Source: Diploscapter coronatus
Lineage: Eukaryota > Nematoda > Chromadorea > Rhabditida > Rhabditidae
DNA: 64,000 nucleotides
Assembly (NCBI GenBank): GCA_964036155.1
Contig: OZ038422.1
Span: 37,285,201-37,349,200, forward strand
Direction: 5' to 3'
Shown: piece by piece, positions 47,975 through 59,919 of the stretch
How positions within the stretch are numbered: the first letter of the stretch is position 1
Layout: every line of letters starts with the position of its first letter
The notes under the pieces: model-generated
Seen by the model: the letters and a program-made list of their open reading frames with translations, nothing else
Told to the model about the DNA's origin: nothing
The model's database searches: none
Made by a program: the position numbers and the translations under genes

Positions 47975-50900
47975 CTAATATCGAACAGTTTGATGGTGTG
48001 GATGGTGCGGGTGCAGGTGGTCGTGCACTCGAGGAGTCGTCATCGTTCCTGGAACGTCCAGTCGAGAAGACGGACTTCGAATTACTGGTACACCAGCGTA
48101 TGATCTGACCTGAATTTCGTTGTGAAATAGAATTATTGTTTCATCATCAGTCATAAAACCTGTCGGATAAAATATAAACGTATATAATTCTTGTTAACGT
48201 TTCCGAGCATTTGGTTCAGAAAGAAAATAATATTCTCGAAGTATTTTACGAAATGTATTTCAAAGCTCACATTATTTTGGAGAGTATCGTGCTCGCTCGC
48301 CGATCTGTGTACCCTGTTCTTCTTTCTCATTATGGTGTGGAATATTGGCGACTGAAAATATCGTATTGTTGTCTTAAAACTCAATCTTTCTAACCTGCTC
48401 ATCTGAGTAATTGCTGCTAGTGGTCGTAGTGACAGTTCCCTGAGCAGATCTTCCCCCGTTGGTCCTCTGCTTGCCCGAGCTGTACGAGGTTGCACTGCTT
48501 CGATTTGTGTTCGAATCAGTACTGCTTGCAGGAGACACTGCTCGTACTGAGGGCAGATCATCGTCTAAGAAGATTATTCCGATGAATCTTATTTGACAAG
48601 TGAATTTTTATTCCTAGTCTATGGATTTATCCAAAAATACCAATTCTGTTATCTTGAATTGTTGTCGTTCATTCAAACGAGCAGAATAAGTGGAATTCAG
48701 TTTTTTCTTACCCTTCTCAAACAGCCCATTTTGTGTTGGAACGGCTTCAGGCTTGTATTCCACAACAACCGGCTCATACGACAGAAGAATGTAGATTTTA
48801 GGGCCGAATAAGAAGGCCAGTAGAACTGTTCCACAGGAAATCAATTCACACACGATTAGCGACTCTTTGTATTCGAAGGGAACGATGAAGTATGCTGGAA
48901 TCCACACCATCCAAATGACAGTGCACATGACTGCAGCGAAGAACAACCATTTTGTCTCCTAAAATTAGTAATTATGTGAAAAACGATATCCTTGCTGTCA
49001 TCTAAAATTTTATTATATAATAAAGCAGAGAATTTGTTCTTTACTTTTCAATAGATTGAGCATTTTTACATCTATTATTTGAAATCACCTTGTAATTCCG
49101 CTTAATGTTTCTATTCCTGCTGTTGATGAAAAGAGCGAGGAACAGAAGAATCAGAACGTAGATGTTGGACAAGACGAATTCCTAAATCATTGAACTAAAA
49201 AGTATGTTTTTCTATATTTGAGAACCTCTCTGCTAACGCTGCACATCATTTGCGTGTGATTGTCGTCGAACAAAGTCAGGGTGGACATGAATGGTTCTGC
49301 CATCCATCTGAAATAATCAGGAAAAAATAATTTGATAAAAGAAAATACCTACCTTGTTGACAATGCAATCTGCACTCCAACGATGAAAAATAGCAGCAGC
49401 CAGTAGTTCCAGAAGGAAATGTGCACTGCTGTTCCGAATCCTGCAAATTACTGTATTATGGAAAGATCGAATGGTACGGATTGACCAAGAGTCTCTGCGT
49501 TTCTGAGTTGAGTGGCCTTTGCAATCATCACTCCGAAACAGATCGTGTAGCTCAGGCCGTGCAGAATGACGCGCAAGCGGCACACCTTAAAGATAAAAAT
49601 GAAGATCAGCTTGTAAATCTTCGCAAGTTGAAAAAAAACATTAAACTAGATATTAACTGACCAGATCAGTAGCATCGAAAACGAAGAAGAATCCAGTGAT
49701 GTAAAGGAGAATGATTCCGACCAGCAGGGAAATGCCGAGGGACTGATTACCCTTCACAACTCGCAAGTACAACTTCACGAGCACTGGAAATTCACATTCA
49801 TTATATCTGGTAAATTTTCAAAAGAACAGAATATTCTGTGCCAACTTTATAAATAAGGTCTAGGCTAATCTCATTCTAAACGTTTTTCATATACTATAAG
49901 ATTAAGCAGCTTTTAATGCTTGAATTTGGTGCTAATCAAAATATGGAAGAGATGCTAAATTTAACACCTTCTTTCACACATTTCAACCCAGTTCAAATTC
50001 AAAACACTTTGATCATATTACCAACCTTTGTCTATTTTAATGAGCCTAAAAATCAGCTCGGTCGCCGGTATAATTTGTCAGTTTAGGATTTTTACAAAAG
50101 AAAGAAATGACTTTCGAAACAAACTTCAACAGACTGAAGGAGAATGACTCGATGATTACCTAAGAGGAGAACGGCCACAGCGATCACAACAAGGACTGCG
50201 ACGAGAGCCAGCAACACGAAATTGTGCGGGTAGTTCCGCCAGTTGCCTGACGTCAGGTGGTCATACATCTGAAGCAACGACTTGATACATTTACAGAATA
50301 AAGATTCGCGATAACTTGAATGGAATAACTAAATGAGAGCAGTTCTTTTCATCATTATTTATAATTAGATTTTTTCACAATACAATCTTTTAGACCCGTC
50401 AACATTCCACCTACCGATGCATAGGCAACTTTGTCCGATCCGAAAGCGGGCTGCTTGCGAATGTAGGAACTCACTCCGTCTGCCCCCTCGTCGATCTGAG
50501 GCATGACGAAGGAATCCAGAGGGCGGTTGAAGAAATTGCCGTCGAGGAAACATTTGCACATGGGCGGATGGCATTTCGAGGAAATCTGTATTCCGCTCGC
50601 TGATCGATAGACGGAATTAAGACGGAGACCAGTCGTAGTTGACCAATTGGCGATTGGAACATAGTTCAGGGATTCTAAAATAAAGCATGATCAATGATCC
50701 CTCTGAGATCTTCATGAAAGACAGTGTTATATCAATTTCAGATGTGATCTTATTTTATAAGTGAATGGATACAAATTATGGTTCTGTGGAAGAAAAATTT
50801 CGTTCTGATGACAGGTAGAGAAAATATTTTTGGCGCATGCAAAACGAAGTTTAGCTTTTTATATTAGTCAAAGAACTCACGATTTTCCTCCTCGACGTAC

Positions 50901-53900
50901 TCCATAATCTCGATGTCATCCTCCACGTTGGTCTTCTTGAGCTGATTGAGGATGAGTCTCCTGCCCTGTTCATAGAACTCGAGGCAGATGCCCTTCTGTC
51001 CAGGACAGAGTTTCTTGTAGACGGAGTCCATGGCAAAGAGGAATCTCTCGAGGCCTCTGGCCAGGTAGCCGGCCTTCGTCATTCTGCCCAGGGTCTTCAC
51101 ATTCAACAGCTCATCTCCACTGCACATCTTGCCGTAGATCAATTTGCTCTTCTGACTCAGCGCACATTGGTATTGATCTTCAATGTAGGCCCTAAATTAG
51201 GTAAATTTCTACGTTGCAATAGATCATGACTGTAAAGTAGAAAAGATAAGATCTGACTATGCTCTACAATTACATCAAATTTGGCTACTTGAAAAATGTA
51301 TTCAAAAGAAGGTAGTCTCGCTTCTTCTAACCATGCCTTCCATTTTTGCAAATTAAAAATGCGAATTTTGCAATTATCCGCAATTAAACTCTTAGAAGAA
51401 TTTGATTGTTCTAGAATTAGTTATTCCATCTTCCCTATTAAAATAACGCTCCAAAGTAACTTACCAATACCACATTTCAGGCAAAGTCAAGGGTGTTGTC
51501 GTCTCTAGCCATTCGTGGAAATCAGCATATAGAATGTCCTTTGGCTGCACGGAAACTGTGCCCACGAAATTGACTCTTTCCTTGGCAGGAATGTACAGAT
51601 GCCAGTCATGAGCATCGCCTATAAATTTGAGAAAAATCATTGAATTGATGAAATCTAGACTAACCCATCATAACATGAACGACATTGTCGCGTTTGTTTC
51701 TCTTGTTCAGCAACAAATAAGAAGCTGCATCGCGAGTTGTTGCAAACACCTAGAAGAAATTTTCTTATTAAATTTTTAATGATCTCTTCAGAAATGGTAT
51801 TGTTATCTTGATAACTACGAGCTATTATCCATATTCGACGTTATGAGGAAGATAACTTGAAGTTATTAAAAAAAATAGCCCTCAAACTAAACAATTCTAA
51901 CTCCAAACTTGTTCGACCTCCTGTATTCGTCAACGTCAACTACTCTTTCTTATTTTTCTCCATTTTCTACACTCTCTAGCCTCCCCGCCCGTTGACAAAT
52001 ATAGGAGATCAACTTTTTCTTGTTGAATGTGTGTTTCTCATAAGTTATTAAATCATTAAAAGAGTTCATGGCAAAGTATGCTTCAAATAATTTACTTTTC
52101 ACAATCACTTTTATTTTTTTTAATTCGAAGAGAATAACTCGGAAACTCACAACGGTCACGTTAGTGGACGTTCCAATGGGCAGATTGTCAACGCGGCTAG
52201 CACCGATGTTGATGACGTCAGCGATACAAATACCCCTGTCCAAGGCAAGTCGCTCGAATTGACGGAACAGCGACAGGGATTCAGGGTCCTGCTCGGACAG
52301 GGCCACGCTCACGAACTGCCACTCCTGTCTGACGAGGAAGCGCAGCAGGGCAAGGGTCTGGCTTTTGGCTGATGGCATTGCCTGAAATAAAAAAAAGTCA
52401 TTTATAAATAAAAAATAAAATGACATGGAAATTTTTCCCATTGAGGATTTAGACATCTTCTCGGTTACGAAAAATTAGGGGTCGAAGGCGATTTGTGCCA
52501 CAAAAAAGATGATTGTACCAAAATTATAGGGATCTCTCTCTCTCTCGTAAGTTTTAGCACAAATCACTTTCAACCCAAAATTAGGAGATTAAAATCTGTT
52601 CCTGCTTTTCAGAATGCAAATTTCCTGTCCCTAGATCGAGCACGAATTACCGTGTAAGAGTGTTCGAATACGCCAGAATGCTCTGCATCAACAGACACAA
52701 GAGCTGCATCGGAATCGCCCGAAGAGAAATAGCCCTTGAGAGAGCCGAGACTGTCGCCGCCCAGTGCTGAGATATAGCCTGAAAATTAAAAGTAAGTAAT
52801 GCTAGATAAAATACTGGAGTTTGTAAATGGCATAATGATAAAAGATAAAAAGCTAGTATAAATAGGAAGGAGGAAAAGAACATATTTGGTAGAAAAAAGC
52901 ATTTCCATTATTCTGTCGCTACAAGAAAGGAGATTTATGAGAAGTTACTAACCGAAGACAGATCCAGGAACGATTGTGATATTTCTGCCAGCTTGGGCAA
53001 ATCGGAAGCATTGAGTTTCTGAACGAACGATCGATTCGATGGCTTGACGGCCAGATGAGCAGGAGTCCACAAGCAAAGCTCCGAAGTCCAGGTTGTTCAG
53101 AACGGACAGCTGCGGGAATCGCTGCTTGAATGTCCACACCTAAAATGTATAATTTGAAGATTTCGAATTAGACATTTCGTAAGAAAATGAATAAAATTTA
53201 GAAACGAAGTAGGAAATTTAATTTAGACCGATTATGCGAAAGGTACTGATCTTCAGAGTCATGAAGTTCACCCTGGATTAAATTCCTGATTCGAAGTTAT
53301 TTTTCCGAACAAAAAGCTACTTGGCTTCTTGGGCATAGGTTGGGTAGGCTAGACTGAATAGTATCTAGAAACTCTCTAATCATGCTGCTCATCATTTTGA
53401 GACCTAACATAGCCTACCTTTCCATACCCCTATACTCTTTAAACAGGCATATGCATCTTTCATCATAAGTGTACGGCTTTTACAGAAAAAAGTCAATTAT
53501 TCGTTAAAACCTTCATACCGTATGCACGAATGCCATCGGCAAACTGATGTCAGTGTTCTTCATGGACTGGCAACTGGCTCCCGCGTGCAGATCGAACAGC
53601 CCGACCAAGTACATCTGATAGTGACGGGGAATTGACAAGAAGTAACGCTAAAATCATTATGTTTGCATCAAAGACATAAGAGTAACTAAAATGATGATAC
53701 TTTTCTATTCTCGCTTTCGCTCTCTATCCTCATACTCCTATTTTATCCCAGTCATGCTTTCCGTCATGTTATCGTTTTGAAATGAGTTATCGAGGAAGAT
53801 CAATACTATGAAATTTTCTTACCTCAGAATTAACATTCTGCACATTGTTATTGCACTTTCCACAGAAAGGCCTATAGGGGGCACAGACAGAGCGAAGTCT

Positions 53901-56900
53901 CTGGTCTTCAGATCTGACAGAGGAGACGACCACAGTGGGAGGGCTGCCTGTGGTGTAGGACAGCAGGCGGTAAGTGACTGGATGGCCAGCCGTTTCGTCG
54001 TTGAACAACTCGATCGCGTCGATGGTCATTCCGCTCACCAGCAGCACTCCGTCTTTGCCTTTATGGAATCGCAACTTCTCTCCAATCATCTCTGCAATTG
54101 TATTCATAGTTGTGTTCAACATATGCTTGCAATTTGAACGGTTTCGGGGATAACTATTTCAGAGTTATTACTTTTTTGAAAAGTTCGTCAAGTCTTTTGA
54201 TGAAATCCCAGAGCTAATTCTGACTCTAATGATAAAATCATCAAAAATCCGATACCTGCAGGATCATTAGCGCCAAATTCGAAATCGAGATCGAGGAATT
54301 CGTTGACGATGAGCTGCGTGCACTCTGAGGACGGATGTGCACAGACCCGCTCCTTCTCTGTACTCTCTGCGATCCTCGCCCCCACAGCAGCATAGGCATA
54401 GGTCATTCGGATGGCTGCCTCCGTGGTCATTGCCTGGCTGTACTCCTTCAGCATGAGGTTCGAGTCGAGTCCGCAGTCAGTGCCGCTGCAGTTGTACACC
54501 TGCTGCACGTAGGCAGTCAACAGCTGGTAGCTGTCGTAGTTGTTCTTCAGAACTCGCAGGAAGTAGTCACGGAATTGGGGCAGATCTTTGAATCGAGGTT
54601 GCAAAGAAATGATCTAAATGAAAAGCTATTCATTTTCAAAATAGTCATTTTCAACCTCAAGATTGGCGAGTTTGTGCAGAATGCTGGTCTGTTCAGCCTC
54701 GTTGAGCGCCTCTCCATTCGATGGAATCGAGATCCATAGCTTCTGCATTGTGTAAACCGATGGAATTCTCAGGGTTTCGAAGAGCTGAAACAAACTCAAT
54801 AACTTGCATTAGAGGAGCGAAGTTTCGTTTGTTTTTTTTTTCTAATTTGAAACTTATTTAAAAATGATAAAATATTTGCGAAATTAAATTAGAAGATAGA
54901 AAATAGATTAGACATGGATAGAATATTTGAAATTTCTACGATATTTCCCTCCAAAATCGAGTCTGGTCTTCACAAAATCAAGATCAGTTTTGAAAGTTTA
55001 GTTGTAGGTTGAAAATAATGTTCGACCTGTTTCTTATTGAGAATGCTGACAACGATTCCACTGTCGCTGTCATCGAGAGCCTGAGCCAGAAGGGGGTGGT
55101 CGATGGGCAGAATCTCCGACACGTAAATGTCTGCCTCTCTCAGTTGGTCGACAACTCGTTTCACCATCTCTGGCTTAGAGCCGTCTTCCACAATCGCCAC
55201 CAGGTTGGAGCGCAACGCTCCCATCAATCTGAAAATGGCGTGAATTTTGTTACGTGAATTAAATTGGAAATTTTCGATGAATCTTGATTGTCTCCCTAAT
55301 TGACGACAGTTTAAGATATTGCGTATTAGTTATTGCTATCTAAATATATTCTTTATTATTTAGTTGTCTTTTCACGATGAAAATATTGACAATTCAATGA
55401 GCTAAAGCATTGACTGTTTTTTCGAATCCATGTTTCACAAAACTTTATGATCAACCACTAATTTAGGATTTTTGCCAACCTATTTCGTTAAATTTTTCGC
55501 TGTTTCAACAATGAGTTACAGGAAAATCGATCAAATATAAAGGCGTGTTGGTGCAAATTAACAACCTTCTCGTTGTTCAAATTTTCAATTTCAAAGAATA
55601 TTTTTATCCTACGTTCAGAAAATAGTCCAATAAAATCCGGTTAAATTAATCCATTTCGACAATTATTTTTCCATCCACAAACGTTTTGTTCAATCATTTT
55701 TATTCGAACTCTTCTATCACAAACTGTTCAATTTCTGCGAAATGCAATTTTTCATCGTTTTAAAAAAGAATCTTTCATCTCCGTTCCAGTTTTCGAAATT
55801 AATAAAAAATTCGCTCGCATAAATAGCATTAAAATTTTTGCTGAACGCGTTAGTGGGCCAGCATTAAAGTTATGTTTCTGTGTATTTTTTTGGCATTTTT
55901 TACGGTTTTACCTGATTAATGCCTCGACGTAGACGGACACAGTTGGAGTCGTGGCGATCACGTTCTCCACTTCCAAATCGACCAGAGCATTGGCCGACTG
56001 AGGGGAATAGGCTGCAATCGGCAGGTCTGACACGGTCAGCATTGTGCCCAGGGAGACCGAAGAGTTGTAATCCTTCGGGGCGATCAGGCCTGAAAAATCA
56101 CTCATAGTCACTAGAAAGATTCTATCATTTTTTTGAGATTCGAAAAAAACAAATAGCCAGAAAGAAAAATCCAAACTGTTTACCCAGCAACTTTGCTCCG
56201 GGTTGTTCTGTACGACATTCCTTCGGCTCATGAAATCCAACTGAATCGAGGAACCGAAGCGATTGAGAAAGCGCTTCTCGAGATCTTGAGCAAGTGTCTC
56301 CAGCGTACAGACCTGAAGATCATAGCATTAGTATTGCAAAAAGATATCGATGCTGAGGTAGTGCAATATTCGAGTAATGGAAAATGAATGAAATAATAAA
56401 TTGATGCAAAAAATTATATGAAATTTACAGTATCGTTTTAATAGATTCTTTAACAGTGGTCTAATGGTGCTTCTTCAGTTTTGAAACTATTATTTGGCGG
56501 AGTGTGCAATGACGAAATGCTTTCCTGTAATTGATGAGGTGATTTTTTTGTTAAAAACTGTTTATATTGAAAGTATTAGAGACTCAATCATTTGACAGAA
56601 CACCACTCCATCATTTACAAGAAAGCATTTCGCCATTGCATACCCCGTCGTTTCGTTATTTCGTTAACTACAACTGCCTTCGGTTTTCACTTGATCAATA
56701 TTTGATGAATATGAAAATGCAATGGAACAAATTTAGATTTTATGATATTTTGCATCATCATCCTACAGCAAATCGAATGAATACTTACCAATTTTGGAGT
56801 TGGTGTTGAGCGAATTCTGATTCCAGTGCGTGAGAGCCCATTGAATGGCAACAATTTCCTGTACAGTCTCAGGTCGCAGTGTCACACAGTCATTTCCGTG

Positions 56901-57504
56901 CAGAGGAAAAGAACCTCCGATTTGGAACTGCAAATTACGAATAATCAATAGCAAATAGCCATTAGCTAATTTACAAAGTAAATGTTTCACTATCAACTTG
57001 TTGGTTTGCTCTCTCCTAGCTTTCTAGCACTTTTGCTACATCACTTTTTTCATTCTTCATACCTAGTTTCAGCTTTCCGTTTCAGTATTCTTCAAACTGT
57101 TAAACAAGTACGGAATTTTCCAGAATTTCCTTTCTAGTTCAAAATTTTTACTATAAATTTTAGTTTGTCACATAATTCGTGCAGATTTTTTACTTCTGTA
57201 AGGTTTTTATTATCTAAACCTTGTGGCATAGGAAAATTTAGGATTCTAATCAACGAAACACTGATTAACACCCCGAATAACCACAAACGTGCCACTTGTT
57301 CATATCAAATCATATAGAATAGCTTTCAGCAAACAAATCTATCACGACATTATTTCGTCATTTAAATAATCTTACTTTGTTATTATCAGGCAGAACTTTG
57401 AACGGATCGTAAACCGAGCACAGCTTCTGAAGTCCGACTACATTTTGCAGTGCCGCACCGAGACAGAAGATAAGCAGCAGTTTCCTGTCCATCATATTCT
57501 TCAT
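47975..57504 (-). CDS. Class C GPCR with two tandem Venus-flytrap (ANF-receptor) domains
   Basis: Orphan metabotropic-type receptor, about 25 exons and 1,390 residues. The start at 57502-57504 gives a signal peptide (MKNMMDRKLLLIFCLGAALQ). The first flytrap, about residues 45-510, includes FQIGGSFPLHGNDCVTLRPE, LYAGDTCSRSREALSQSLRF and LMGALRSNLVAIVEDGS. The second, about 520-930, includes YLVGLFDLHAGASCQS, LALLRFLVRQEWQFVSVAL and YLARGLERFLFAMDSVYK. A linker with few cysteines (SKCHPPMCKCF) follows, so the nine-cysteine domain of mGlu receptors is not evident. Seven helices run from NFVLLALVAVLVVIAVAVLL (50170-50230) to LLAFLFGPKIYILLSYEP (48780-48830), with class C hallmarks VCRLRVILHGLSYTICFG. 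The tail is Ser/Thr-rich and ends in His-rich VHDHLHPHHPHH...VRY before the TAG at 47975-47977. The Ser-Thr glutamate-binding motif of mGlu receptors (YASTAPEL) is not conserved in either flytrap (YSPQSANAL; SSGDSDAAL). Exact orthology is not assigned. Confidence 0.85.
52479..52576. mobile_element. MITE with 8-bp target-site duplication, in an intron of the class C receptor
   Basis: A 98-bp element with 22-bp inverted ends, left beginning GGGTCGAAGGCGATTTGTGC, right ending GCACAAATCACTTTCAACCC; the arms differ at four positions, all transitions. Exact 8-bp direct repeats AAAATTAG flank it at 52471-52478 and 52577-52584. A (TC)n run lies inside. The 8-bp duplication fits hAT-type insertion, although the ends do not show the usual CAGGG start. 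Confidence 0.75.
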
Positions 57505-57616
57505 CTTTTTCTTCTCTGCTCTCCGTCCTTATCCTTGTCAATGTCTCGTTTCCTGGCTTGTAGCGTACTTCCTTTGGTTACGACATCACCCTGCAACTAA
57601 ACACAATTACATAACT

Positions 57617-57633
57617 GATTGATTGATTGATTG
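57617..57633. repeat. (GATT)n microsatellite
   Basis: About four GATT units roughly 110 bp upstream of the class C receptor start; similar short runs occur at 31649-31662 and 59898-59919. Confidence 0.7.
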
Positions 57634-58001
57634 CGATTGACTGATTACGATAACATTGAAACGAAAAAGTCAATTAATATCATTTGTAGTTTTTTCGTGG
57701 CATCAAAAGTGAAACCGTTTGTTTTTCGTTTAATATTTTCATGATTGGTTTAAATTAAAAATAGAAGGTGATTAGGAGGGAATTCCAGAGAAAGTGATGA
57801 TAAGAGGAGTGAGATGCTTCTTGTCGTATTGTGTGGAATTAGATTTGTGTATGGACGAGCGCCTTTCTCTTTCGATTTCGCTTCTTCGTGGCTTAGTTTT
57901 ATCCGTTTTTGTCGCAGCTTTCGCTTTGTTTGATCGCTTCGGATCTCAGTTCTCGAGGAGTCACCACCACCTTGCAACTCATAAAAACAGTATCGATCTC
58001 C

Positions 58002-58002
58002 C

Positions 58003-58043
<41 letters not shown>

Positions 58044-58044
58044 G
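58002..58044. repeat. (CTGT)n microsatellite
   Basis: Nearly eleven uninterrupted CTGT units, decaying into CTGCCTGCTTGCCTGT on the right. It generates the repetitive Ser-Val-Cys-Leu translations seen in this area. Confidence 0.95.
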
Positions 58045-58187
58045 CCTGCTTGCCTGTCTGTTTCTGTCCCGATGAGATGTGTCTCGATTTCGCAGTTTTT
58101 CTTATATCCCTTTCCTTGTGTCCTTGTGCATTCTCATTCGCGCATTAGATCATGTCCCATATTCGCACTCCGCACTGCACTCGTATT

Positions 58188-58224
58188 GCTGTTGCCGCTG
58201 CTGCTGCTGCTGTTGCTGCTGCTG
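58188..58224. repeat. (GCT)n trinucleotide repeat, slightly interrupted
   Basis: About twelve GCT/GTT/GCC triplets. It lies in no supported coding frame. A short (GAGGCT)n run follows at about 58312-58330. Confidence 0.85.
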
Positions 58225-59897
58225 TATCACTCTCACCCGCAGCCCCTAGCAAACAGCTTATTTCCCCGGTCAAATGCCCCTCTTCACTCACTGCTGGCTG
58301 ACTGCCTGACTGAGGCTGAGGCTGAGGCTGAAAATGACGAACACGTTTCACGGTCAGCTGGCTGAGAGAAAACGACGAAGAACCGAAGCAAAAGGCAGCA
58401 AGAAAAAAATCAAACAGCAAGAAGAGGCAGAAGCTTGAAGAAGAAACAGAAAACAGAAAACAAGCAGAGACAGTTAGGCAGCAGGCAGCAAGGGAAGCGC
58501 TATCGCTTCGTCTCCGCTTTGTTTTGGCCCAACCTACTGCCTCTGACTGCCTTGGCACGTCTCCATGTCTGCTTCTTTTTCTGCATTCCGTTTCTAATTT
58601 CAATCCACCCCATTCCATTCTGTTCCATCCTCTATTCTTTTGAAACACAATCAGGATCCCCCAGATCCGGCCCAGATTGATGCCAAACAGTTCCTAATAC
58701 AGCACTCGGAAAATAGTGAATGACCAAATTGGCAAAATGAGATTAAAAATAGTTGAATCGAATTGGAGATATGTAAAGTAGAACAAGATATCTTAGACTA
58801 TACAATATTGAACCGCTAAACAAGTTCATTAAATTAGGAAGTTGAAAAATTCCTATTCTGAACAATATCTGTCCAGAGATAGTGAAGATAATCTTGAAAC
58901 TAGGTATCAGTGATTTTAAATTCTAGGAACTTATGAGCAATCTAATAATTTATACGCCCGTTCTCAATGTTATTAAACCAATTTCACGGAACATAGAGAA
59001 CCTTTCAAACGACATCAAAACACAGAAATCCCGAAAGTTATTATCATCCATATCAGTTCCGAACAGTTCATCAAAAAATGAACGAACAGAGCATATCAAT
59101 CAATTAGGCATTGGTTCAGATTTTATGTAGCGCTGTATTCTATTAGGTCGTACGATAAAATCACGAAATTTTCAAAATAAGTAATCTTCAAACTCAATGA
59201 TACGCTCTTTCACTAATTCTTACTAAAAATAACTGAGAGAAAGATACATGTAATTTTTACTTCTTGAAGCATATTGTATGGCCCGATTATAAGTGTCCGC
59301 GAATAAGTCTACTAACAGATTCTATGGTACCTTTGTTTTAATTTGCTCATTTAATTCTTTTATTTTTCCCAATTATCGCAGCAGCCTTGACGGACGTCCT
59401 CTCATTCAATTTCAAATATTCGAATTGAATTCGATCGCGCAATTCACAACTCGATCAGATAAATTACCGCACTTCTTTCAGAAACCTCGTCCTTTCTAGA
59501 AACAAGAAAAAGTAGTAAAGAGAAAAGAAAGGGAATGAGTAAACCAAGGAAAAACTGATGGAACGTTAAAAAATAACGAAAGAAATAAGAACGACAGTCG
59601 CAAAATTAACTGCAATTTATAACTATCTACCATTTTCTGATAATTTTTATCGCTTATCATCGCGAGAATTTGCAATCGATAGCCGAAAAAATCAAATCAA
59701 ATGAAATTAGATGAAAAGTGGAAGGGGAGGCGAAAAAACGATGAGGCGGTTAAAAAGCCGGATTCCGCGTGAAGAGACATCATATCGAAGGCGTACGCGT
59801 AGGAAAGGAAAGTGATAAAGATAAAGGCTGATAAGGGGAAGGAGAAGGGGTAAAATAAAGAAGATTGCGAGAAGCTGGAAGATCTGATGGAAATGGG

Positions 59898-59919
59898 AGA
59901 TTGATTGATTGATTGATTG
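59898..59919. repeat. (GATT)n microsatellite
   Basis: Five GATT units in the purine-rich region upstream of the class C receptor. Confidence 0.75.

Noticed and set aside
58145..58648. 167-residue minus-strand open frame
   Set aside because: Its sequence is driven by the GCT and GAGGCT repeats and the purine bias (Ala runs, Gln-Pro repeats); no family resemblance and no splice context.
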